From: Aurantiacibacter atlanticus
GTDB taxonomy: Bacteria; Pseudomonadota; Alphaproteobacteria; Sphingomonadales; Sphingomonadaceae
Assembly: GCF_001077815.2 (NCBI RefSeq)
Contig: NZ_CP011310.1
Location: 2,852,001-2,916,000 of the forward strand
DNA: 64,000 nt
Direction: 5' to 3'
This document shows positions 33,819 through 41,252 of the stretch, piece by piece. How positions within the stretch are numbered: the stretch's first letter is position 1; each line of letters opens with the position of its first letter. A program made the translations under genes and the position numbers. Under the pieces are notes generated by a model that saw nothing but the letters and a program-made list of their open reading frames with translations, did no database searches and was not told the DNA's origin.

Positions 33819-35269
33819 TGCAAGGCTCCTTCCTGCATCGCTCGGATGATTTTACTCAACTCGTCAATTTCATCTCCCACCGGTGGGGTGACGAGATGAG
33901 CTTCGCCCACGGGATCTGGGGGAAGATAGCTGGTAGCATCGATTATCAGGCGGTGTCCTTTGCCGGGAACCACGGCCGAAGGATCAATCGGAACAGCGGG
34001 CATATTGGGGAGGACAATAATATCGTCAGCACGGGTGCGAGTAGAAAGAGCCCACATGACCTGATTAAGATCGAATGGATCAACGTCTGCATCCACCATG
34101 ATGAGGTTCTTCAGATACATCAGCCCGTGCGGCGTGCTCAAGGCGCGCATTGCCACCGTTTTGGCAAAACCCGCCATGCGATTCTTGACGGAGATGATGC
34201 CGGTAAGTCCGTGCTGATACAGAGCATTGACTGCGGTGACCTCCGGAAAGCTCTGGCGCAGCTGCGCGTAAATGGGCGCAGAGGTGTGCAGACCGATAAG
34301 CGTATCATGCTCCGTCCAGCCGCGACCGATATAGATGTTCTCGAAAATCGGATCGCGACGGTGGGAAACCGCCGTGACCTTGAAAATTGGCGCCTTGCGA
34401 ACACCGCTATAAGAACCGGGAAACTCTCCGAAGGGGCCTTCCAACACCCGTTCACCCAGCTGCAGTTCTGCCTCGATTACGATTTCGCTGTCAGCCAGAA
34501 TGTCGATATCATTGCCCGATTTGGTCAACCGGATTGGCGCACCCATCATGGCTGAGGCATAGGAGTATTCCGATTCCTCGTAATTGATGGGTGTCGCGGC
34601 AAAGACCGCAAGGCCAGGATGATTGCCCAGCATGACCGCGATCTTCAGCGGCACGCCTTCGCGCTCTGCAGCAAGGATTTGGCGACCCATGTCATGAGAA
34701 GGGATCGTCATCAGCGAAAAGCTGTCCGGCCCTTGAATCTGCAGGCGATAGATACCGACATTCTGTTTGCCAAAATCGTCTGGATCAAGCGGATCACGCG
34801 ATGCGACAGAAGCCTTGCCTATGTAAAAGCCGCCATCATATTCATTTATGCGATAGACAGGCAGGATATCGTAGAGGTTGATATCTTCCTCAATCCGACA
34901 TTCATGAACAAGCGCCTGATCCTCCGGCACGTGGCTGATCTGAGCCTCGGAATCACCCCAACGTCCGGCGATTTCGAAAAACAGTTCCCTGATCGTCGTC
35001 CCTTTTTCCCGGCCAAGCAGTAAGGCTATATTGTTCCATGAACCATGGACCCCCACGGCAAGTCTTTTGCCTGGATAGCCGGCGATATTGTTGAACAGGA
35101 TTGCGGGCGCGCCGTTTGCATCTCGTGATGCAGCGACAGCTATGTTCCGGACGCCGGGTTCTGGTAACACCCGTTCATTCCAGTTTATGGCCTGGCCTTC
35201 ATCCTCCAGTAGTTCGAGGAAATCGCGCAGTGATGAAATCGACTGCGCTCGGTTTGAATGCTTGCTCAT
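33815..35269 (-). CDS. vdcC: UbiD-family phenolic acid decarboxylase large subunit (VdcC/BsdC-like)
   Basis: prFMN-dependent decarboxylase, 484 residues from the ATG at 35269, which has GGAG 9 nt upstream. The catalytic glutamates of the family occur in VLEGPFGEFPGSY, spaced five residues apart as in Fdc1, and the prFMN/metal region IYRLQIQGPDSFSLMTIPSHDMG is clear. With the VdcD subunit next to it and UbiX (prFMN synthase) upstream in the same cluster, it would convert 4-hydroxybenzoate or vanillate to phenol or guaiacol and CO2, or carboxylate the phenol in reverse. It begins 22 bp after the aldehyde dehydrogenase gene. Confidence 0.88.
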   Translation of the reverse strand: MSKHSNRAQSISSLRDFLELLEDEGQAINWNERVLPEPGVRNIAVAASRDANGAPAILFNNIAGYPGKRLAVGVHGSWNNIALLLGREKGTTIRELFFEIAGRWGDSEAQISHVPEDQALVHECRIEEDINLYDILPVYRINEYDGGFYIGKASVASRDPLDPDDFGKQNVGIYRLQIQGPDSFSLMTIPSHDMGRQILAAEREGVPLKIAVMLGNHPGLAVFAATPINYEESEYSYASAMMGAPIRLTKSGNDIDILADSEIVIEAELQLGERVLEGPFGEFPGSYSGVRKAPIFKVTAVSHRRDPIFENIYIGRGWTEHDTLIGLHTSAPIYAQLRQSFPEVTAVNALYQHGLTGIISVKNRMAGFAKTVAMRALSTPHGLMYLKNLIMVDADVDPFDLNQVMWALSTRTRADDIIVLPNMPAVPIDPSAVVPGKGHRLIIDATSYLPPDPVGEAHLVTPPVGDEIDELSKIIRAMQEGALQ

Positions 35270-35291
35270 AGCTTGTTTCTCCGCAGTTCGA

Positions 35292-36737
35292 TCAATGACC
35301 GCCAGCGCCGCCATCAGCTGACTGGATTGTTACCCATTTCCACTCGGTCATGATTTCCAGATCAGCCTCGGTTCCTTCCCGACCAAAACCCGACGCCTTG
35401 ATGCCGCCAAAGGGCACATGGGGCTCATCGTACAATGTCGGAGCATTGATGTGGACCATGCCGGCTTCGGCCCTCTGCGCGAAACGAAGCGCCTTATCGA
35501 TGTCACGAGTGAAGATTGATGCGCTCAACCCGTATTCCGTATCGTTTGCCAGTTCGATCACTTCATCGAGTGAGTCGAAAGGATAAAGCGATGTAACCGG
35601 ACCGAAGGTCTCTTCGGCAAAGACCGTCATGTCATCCGTGACACCCTGCAACACCGTGGCCGAACAGCAATTGCCGGTCCATTCACCACCGGCAAGCACA
35701 TCTGCGCCTTTGGCGCGTGCGTCATCAATATGTCGGCGCACGCGCTCGCGTTGGCGTTCAGAAATGATGGGCCCCAGCATGGTTGTCGGTTCGCGAAGAT
35801 CGCCAATTTTGGCGTTTTTCGTCGCAGCAGAAAAAGCCTTTGCGAACTTGTCAAAAATTGGTCGCTCCACATAAATGCGCGATGCGCCCATGCAGACTTG
35901 GCCCTGATACATAAAGATGCTGAAAAGCGCGGCATTCACTGCTTGGTCGATATCGGCATCGGCGCTCACGATCAGCGGGCTCTTGCCGCCGAGTTCCAGC
36001 GTATATTTCTTCAATCTGCGCGCCGCGATTTCCGCAATGTGTTTCCCAACCCGAGAAGAGCCGGTGAAAGTGATGGCGGACACCTTCGGATGGCCAGTCA
36101 AATCGTCGCCAATGTCTGCTCCATTGCCATAGACGACATTGAACAGCCCATCAGGAACGCCTGCCTCCTTCCACAGCTTTGCAAGCTGAGCAGCGACCAT
36201 TGGAGAGGCCTCGGATGGCAGTAGGACAAACGCATTGCCCGTCGCAATCGCCATCGCTGATTGCTTGATACCTTTGATCAGCGGCACATTGAACGGCGTA
36301 ATCCCAGCCACAACGCCCACAGGTTGGCGCAGGCTCATGCTGAAGCGACCGGGTGTGTCAGAGGGGATGGTTTCGCCGCGAACCCGGCGCGGCACACCAG
36401 CGGCTGCTCGCAGGAAGCCGACCGCAAAACGCGTTTCGAAACCGGCCTTAGCGATTGGCGAGCCGATTTCATCCACGAGAATATCGGCGAAAATCGCGAC
36501 ATCGCGTTCCATGATCGCCGCGGCCTTCGTCAGCCACTCCTCGCGCACCGCAGCAGGAGTGTCCCTATGGGTGAGAAACGCCTGATGCGCCGCCTCAACC
36601 GCGCGATCGACGTCTTCTGCAGTGCCTGCGGGAACCCGCGAAAAGACACTGTCGTCAATTGGGTTGAGATCATCGAAGTAATTCTCGGTGGAGGAACTGA
36701 TCGCTGCCCCCCCAATCCAGTGTTCGAGATTTTTCAT
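35292..36737 (-). CDS. aldehyde dehydrogenase, aromatic aldehyde type (PchA/vanillin dehydrogenase-like)
   Basis: NAD-dependent oxidation of an aldehyde to an acid, 481 residues. Catalytic Glu in LELGGKSPLIVS and Cys in YQGQVCMGASRIYVERP; cofactor site TGSSRVGKHIAEIA. The QGQVCM motif is common in vanillin, benzaldehyde and salicylaldehyde dehydrogenases. It sits between the VAO-type flavoprotein gene (36786) and the UbiD gene, matching the pch gene order of Pseudomonas in which PchA oxidises 4-hydroxybenzaldehyde. AAGGG lies 10 nt before the ATG. Confidence 0.87.
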   Translation of the reverse strand: MKNLEHWIGGAAISSSTENYFDDLNPIDDSVFSRVPAGTAEDVDRAVEAAHQAFLTHRDTPAAVREEWLTKAAAIMERDVAIFADILVDEIGSPIAKAGFETRFAVGFLRAAAGVPRRVRGETIPSDTPGRFSMSLRQPVGVVAGITPFNVPLIKGIKQSAMAIATGNAFVLLPSEASPMVAAQLAKLWKEAGVPDGLFNVVYGNGADIGDDLTGHPKVSAITFTGSSRVGKHIAEIAARRLKKYTLELGGKSPLIVSADADIDQAVNAALFSIFMYQGQVCMGASRIYVERPIFDKFAKAFSAATKNAKIGDLREPTTMLGPIISERQRERVRRHIDDARAKGADVLAGGEWTGNCCSATVLQGVTDDMTVFAEETFGPVTSLYPFDSLDEVIELANDTEYGLSASIFTRDIDKALRFAQRAEAGMVHINAPTLYDEPHVPFGGIKASGFGREGTEADLEIMTEWKWVTIQSADGGAGGH

Positions 36738-36785
36738 CTGCTGTAACCCTTGATGATTTTCAAAAATATTATTGTCCGGCGACGC

Positions 36786-38339
36786 TCAGCTTCGCATCGA
36801 TTGCGGCCAAATCCCCTGCTTACCGGGCGATAAGATACCGTTCGGATCGAGAACATCCTTCAATCGGTGATGAAGATCCCACAGCGCGCCGTCATTATAT
36901 TTATAAGTCCCGGCGATCTGGTCCATGAAAGCCAGATGAGTGCGGTATTCACCAAACCCGGCATCCGCTGCTTCGTCGACCAGCCTGCCGAACAGATCAT
37001 AGGCGTCTTTGCGCATCTTCTCGTCCGCCCGATCATACATGATCATCAGAATATGATGCATATCGCGCCACCCCACCAGGAATTCGCCGATATAGTCGAA
37101 GCCAAAATCGTGGCAGCGCTCCTTGATCATATTGTATTGGAGGAGCGCTTCGTTTCCGTCCGGTGCAGAGATCGGTGAGAAATTGATGTGACCACCGCCG
37201 CCGATCCAGTTCATTATGCTGAATTCGGTCATATTCGGTTCGCCGCGCATCAAACGCACACGGTAATCCCAGGCCGGATCGTTCTGTCGATCAAGATACA
37301 ATTTCGCTCCGGGAATGCTCAACAGCGCATCTTGAACAAGTTTGAAATTGTTCTCGATGATTGGCGGCGGACCATACATGGCCGCATAGAAATTCCACGC
37401 CCCGAGATCGTGGTCGGCAGCAATCTTCGCACGGATCGAATCCGGAAGAGGGCCTTTGCCATCGAAATAATGGCGACGTGTCGTCTTTGCTGAAACTTCC
37501 CACAAGAGATCCACTGCCACTGCAGCATTCGGGATCACCTGGTTGACCTTCAACGGGCGCACAGCATCGAAAATCGCAGCGAGGTCTTCCTCTCGCTGAT
37601 AAGTGATCATGAATGGTTTGTAGCCCGGGGGCTCTGGCATCAACCACATACCCATCTTCGTCACCACACCGAAGTTCGACTGGGTGAACATACCATCATA
37701 GTGCGGGCCAGCAGCATGTTTGGTTGCCTGCCAGTGCTGCGACCCTTCAATCGCACCCTGCCCTGTCCGCACGATCTCCCCGTCGGCCAGAACCACTTCC
37801 ATGCCGCATTGCATGACGAAATGGTCGCCATAGGGCGTATAGCCCGCGCCGTGTTCCAGCGCGTTGCCCATCACACCGCCCCACCCTGGTGCAGCTGGAT
37901 CGATCCAGAGCTTGCTGCCCGTCTGGCGCAGATATCGATCCAGCTGGTAATATGTCACGCCTGGTTCGACGAGAGCATAGCCATATTTCTCGTTAACTTC
38001 GAGAATACGGTTCATCCGCTTGAGGTCGAACATTACGTAGCCGGATTGACGCGGAGCGGGGCCGCCATATGCAAAGTTGCGGCCATTTCCGAACGTCCAG
38101 ATCGGTAGTTTATAGGAATTGAAAACCCTTAGCGCACGCTGAATTTCGTCAACATTCGCGGGCGCGATAGCAGCTGAAGGTAACAGTTCTCCATCAGCAA
38201 GCGGAGAGTAGGCGTCGCGATAGGTCGAAAGCGGCAGTTCGTCGACAAAGACCCAATCTCTGCCAACAATTGCGCCAAGCTCTTCGAGCGCCGCTTGAAA
38301 GGTTTGCGCATCGATTCCTTGGGGTAAACGGTTACTCAT
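36786..38339 (-). CDS. 4-cresol dehydrogenase / vanillyl-alcohol-oxidase-type flavoprotein
   Basis: Hydroxylates or dehydrogenates the benzylic position of a 4-substituted phenol, 517 residues. Residues seen: PP-loop GNGRNFAYG (85-93), GYTPYGDHFVMQCGMEVVL, His384 in GGGGHINFSP at the place of the covalent-FAD His422 of VAO, W424-R-D-M-H-H429, and the phenolate-binding Tyr465-Arg466 in GEYRTHLAFMDQI. The VAO base Asp170 position is Ala/Pro here (LWIDPAAPGWGG), as in dehydrogenase rather than oxidase members, so electrons may go to a cytochrome. No signal peptide. The ATG overlaps the stop of the upstream small Tat-type gene (ATGA). Confidence 0.87.
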   Translation of the reverse strand: MSNRLPQGIDAQTFQAALEELGAIVGRDWVFVDELPLSTYRDAYSPLADGELLPSAAIAPANVDEIQRALRVFNSYKLPIWTFGNGRNFAYGGPAPRQSGYVMFDLKRMNRILEVNEKYGYALVEPGVTYYQLDRYLRQTGSKLWIDPAAPGWGGVMGNALEHGAGYTPYGDHFVMQCGMEVVLADGEIVRTGQGAIEGSQHWQATKHAAGPHYDGMFTQSNFGVVTKMGMWLMPEPPGYKPFMITYQREEDLAAIFDAVRPLKVNQVIPNAAVAVDLLWEVSAKTTRRHYFDGKGPLPDSIRAKIAADHDLGAWNFYAAMYGPPPIIENNFKLVQDALLSIPGAKLYLDRQNDPAWDYRVRLMRGEPNMTEFSIMNWIGGGGHINFSPISAPDGNEALLQYNMIKERCHDFGFDYIGEFLVGWRDMHHILMIMYDRADEKMRKDAYDLFGRLVDEAADAGFGEYRTHLAFMDQIAGTYKYNDGALWDLHHRLKDVLDPNGILSPGKQGIWPQSMRS

Positions 38340-38905
38340 GACAGGTGATCTTCCACTTGGATTGCCCACGATACTAGCGCACCCGGGCTGCTAGCTGCTA
38401 AATTGCAAGCGCCTGAGCGGCACTCCGCCGTATGATCGTTGATGCTTCCATCCATCAGATCGCGAATGTGATAGGCAAGCGCGGTCGGCCAACCATTGCT
38501 TGCACGCTCAAGAAGACTCGACGTTCCATTTGTCTGATGCATCCAGCGACCCTGGGTATAGTGGTGTTTTCCTTCCAGATGGGGCTGACCTCCGCGCTCC
38601 AGCAAAAGCTGGCTGGCGATCATGGCCGCCGGATCGGAGGTGAGGCCGACAAAGCACGCAGAGCTGTCGGAAAGTTGATCGAGCAGGCCATTGAGGGAGC
38701 GATCGATCCGCACGATTTCTGCGTGATGATCACCTTCCATCAGCGCTTCACAAAACTGCCGACTTTCCGGGATTGAGCTTTCCTCAATAATGACAAGCTT
38801 CGGTGTGCGCGCCTTCACAGATGTGCTGCGGATGGTTATCCCTGCGCCAACTAATCCTGCTGCGCTGCCAAACATCGCCGCGCGACGACTTACTTCCCAG
38901 GTCAC
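38336..38905 (-). CDS. small twin-arginine signal protein of alkylphenol cluster (PchX-like position)
   Basis: Protein of 189 residues that I cannot assign to a family. The start MTWEVSRRAAMFGSAAGLVGAG is a twin-arginine signal (R7-R8 followed by a weakly hydrophobic stretch). The rest has KLVIIEESSIPESRQFCEALM, CFVGLTSDPAAMIASQLLL and a His-rich GKHHYTQGRWMH segment. It is translationally coupled to the flavoprotein gene by ATGA and follows ubiX by 1 bp. In Pseudomonas pch operons an unassigned gene (pchX) also lies directly before pchF. A role as export escort or assembly factor for the flavoprotein is inferred from position only. Confidence 0.65.
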   Translation of the reverse strand: MTWEVSRRAAMFGSAAGLVGAGITIRSTSVKARTPKLVIIEESSIPESRQFCEALMEGDHHAEIVRIDRSLNGLLDQLSDSSACFVGLTSDPAAMIASQLLLERGGQPHLEGKHHYTQGRWMHQTNGTSSLLERASNGWPTALAYHIRDLMDGSINDHTAECRSGACNLAASSPGALVSWAIQVEDHLS

Positions 38906-38906
38906 A

Positions 38907-39521
38907 TTATTTCCCCTCTGATTGCGCAGATGTCTTGTCCAAGCTGGCGGCTTCCTTGCTCAGACCTTCCCAACGATTTTCAGGCTGGGAGTGAATACCG
39001 AAGAGATCGAGCACACGAATGCAATTATGATCAACGATGTCACCGATCGACTCCGGCCTTAAATAGAACGCAGGTACGGGGGGAGAAATCACCGCCCCCA
39101 TCTCTGTGCAGGCTACCATATTTCGTAGGTGAGCGAGATTTAGTGGGGTCTCACGCGTCATCATGACCAGGCGACGACGCTCTTTGAGCATGACATCAGC
39201 GGCGCGAGAAATCAGATTATCCGATTGGCCATGCGCAACGGCGGCAAGAGTGCGCATCGAACATGGAGCAATGATCATCCCCCCGCAGATAAAGGAACCG
39301 CTGGCGATGCTTGCCCCCACATTGCGCACATTGTGAACCACGTCGGCAAGAGCTTCCAGCTCCTGCTTTCCGTCGGGCAATTCTTCGCGGATATTCAGTA
39401 GGGCAGCCTGACTCATCACCAAATGGACTTCGTGAGTGGCCATCTCCCTCAGAATTTCAAGCAAGCGCAACCCATAGACCGCCCCGGTCGCGCCGGTCAT
39501 TGCCACGACAAGTCGCTTCAT
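38907..39521 (-). CDS. ubiX: UbiX-family flavin prenyltransferase (VdcB/BsdB-like)
   Basis: Makes prenylated FMN for the UbiD-type decarboxylase in this cluster, 204 residues. FMN-binding start RLVVAMTGATGAVYGLRLLEIL, substrate motif GGMIIAPCSMRTLAAVAHG, RRRLVMMTRETPLNLAHLRNM and PPVPAFYLRPESIGDIVDH are the family hallmarks. It is the first gene of the minus-strand unit that goes on with the Tat-signal protein and the flavoprotein. About 150 AT-rich bases separate it from the aldehyde dehydrogenase upstream, a likely place for the promoter of this unit. Confidence 0.92.
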   Translation of the reverse strand: MKRLVVAMTGATGAVYGLRLLEILREMATHEVHLVMSQAALLNIREELPDGKQELEALADVVHNVRNVGASIASGSFICGGMIIAPCSMRTLAAVAHGQSDNLISRAADVMLKERRRLVMMTRETPLNLAHLRNMVACTEMGAVISPPVPAFYLRPESIGDIVDHNCIRVLDLFGIHSQPENRWEGLSKEAASLDKTSAQSEGK

Positions 39522-39674
39522 TGCGAAAGATTTTGCAATGAAAGTGCGATGGGTGCTGAAAATATTGATCGACGAAAATAGTTCACTTAAAGACCCTCTC
39601 CTGCCTCTATCTATTTATCTACAGACCTCTTCGCAATTAGCAATTATGTGCTTAATCGAAGCGGTGCGTCTTTC

Positions 39675-41132
39675 CTATACAGTTCTTAATCCGACATGGA
39701 TGGACTTCATCTCGAGAAATTCGTCGAGCCCGTGATGCGATCCTTCGCGTCCCAATCCGGATTCCTTGATCCCACCAAAGGGTGCTGTCTCAGTAGAAAC
39801 CAGACCGCTGTTCAAGCCAACCATTCCAGTTTCGAGACTTTCGGCAACGCGCCAGAAACGATCAACATCCTGCGTAAATGCATAGGCGGCAAGGCCGGTC
39901 CGGGTCGAATTGGCAAGAGACAGAGCTTCGGTCTCGGTTTTGAATTTGAATATAGGGGCGACTGGGCCAAAGGTTTCTTCCTCGGCAAGGCGCATCGCAT
40001 CATTGGCGCCTGTAAGAACAGTCGGCTGGTAAAATAACGGTCCCGCCTCATGGCGTTCACCGCCGGTGATGATCTTTGCCCCGTGCTCGACTGCGTCGCG
40101 AACGTGCCCGTCGACTTTGTCATAGGCAGCTGACGTTATAAGTGGCCCCTGTTCTGTAACGCCTTCAAGACCATTGCCGACACGGAAGTTGCTGATCTTC
40201 GCGGCCAAGGCCTCCACAAAGCGATCGTGCATGCCGCTTTGCACCAGAATCCGATTGGCGCAGACGCAGGTCTGGCCGGTGTTGCGGAATTTGGATGTGA
40301 TGGCCCCTTCAACCGCCTGATCGAGATCTGCATCGTCAAAAACGATGAGTGGCGCATTTCCGCCAAGCTCCATCGATACGCGCTTCAGCGTGGAGGCGCA
40401 TTGGCCCGTCAGGGTTTTCCCGACTGCGGTGGATCCAGTGAAAGTGAATTTGGCTACGTCCGGATGGCCGGTAAGTACCGAACCTATTGCCGGAGCGTCC
40501 CCCGCAATGACATTGAATACGCCGGCAGGGACGCCAGCCTCCAGTGCAAGTTGCGCGAGAGCAAAGGCAGTAAGTGGCGTCAATTCGGACGGCTTGAGTG
40601 TGATGGTGCACCCGGCAGCCAAGGCGGGTGCCACCTTGCGAGTGATCATCGCTGCGGGGAAATTCCATGGAGTGATCGCGCCGACGACACCGACAGGTTG
40701 CCTGATGACAAGGATGCGGCGATCTTGATGACTGGGGATGATTTCCCCGTATGCGCGACGCGCTTCCTCTGCAAACCACTGCACGAAGCTGGCGGCATAA
40801 TCGACCTCACCCCGCGCCTCTCCTAGCGGCTTGCCTTGCTCGGCAGTCATGATCTTTGCCAGATCTTCGCGCGCGTCGGTGATCAGGGCAAACCAATTAC
40901 GAAGAATATTGGCTCTCTCATGAGCCGATGTTGCGCGCCAATCGGTATAGGCGCGTAAATTGCTGGCAACAGAAGCCTCAGCCTCAGCAGCACCAAGAAA
41001 AGGGATATTCGCAATAACTTCGTCAGTGGCAGGATTGATGACCTCAAAGGTCTCCTTCGCCCTGGCAGCTTCGCCATCGATGAGCGGTGCACCGTTAAGA
41101 AAATTTGGCCGAAGCGATGTGGTAACGGTCAA
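39675..41132 (-). CDS. succinate-semialdehyde dehydrogenase-type aldehyde dehydrogenase
   Basis: NAD(P)-dependent aldehyde dehydrogenase close to GabD, 485 residues. Catalytic Glu in SMELGGNAPLIVFDDADLD and Cys in NTGQTCVCANRI; TPWNFPAAMITRKVAPALAAGC and the closing GIKESGLGREGSHHGLDEFLEMKSIHVG match GabD. There is no ATG near the N-terminus: I propose the TTG at 41132, with GAGG 5 nt upstream; a TTG at 41168 is the alternative. It could take the succinic semialdehyde (or a homologue) made by the HpaH/HpaI pair at 27-28 kb. It stands between the receptor genes and ubiX, in the same direction. Confidence 0.85.
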   Translation of the reverse strand: MTVTTSLRPNFLNGAPLIDGEAARAKETFEVINPATDEVIANIPFLGAAEAEASVASNLRAYTDWRATSAHERANILRNWFALITDAREDLAKIMTAEQGKPLGEARGEVDYAASFVQWFAEEARRAYGEIIPSHQDRRILVIRQPVGVVGAITPWNFPAAMITRKVAPALAAGCTITLKPSELTPLTAFALAQLALEAGVPAGVFNVIAGDAPAIGSVLTGHPDVAKFTFTGSTAVGKTLTGQCASTLKRVSMELGGNAPLIVFDDADLDQAVEGAITSKFRNTGQTCVCANRILVQSGMHDRFVEALAAKISNFRVGNGLEGVTEQGPLITSAAYDKVDGHVRDAVEHGAKIITGGERHEAGPLFYQPTVLTGANDAMRLAEEETFGPVAPIFKFKTETEALSLANSTRTGLAAYAFTQDVDRFWRVAESLETGMVGLNSGLVSTETAPFGGIKESGLGREGSHHGLDEFLEMKSIHVGLRTV

Positions 41133-41252
41133 AAAGCCCTCTTCTCCGACCAACTTTTGGTCGGGCAACGTATTCCCGGATGTTCACCCGGAGCTTTGAA
41201 AGATGGCTGCCGGGGCGGCAAGCTGAATGCGCCGCCCCGGTGCCAATAGCAT

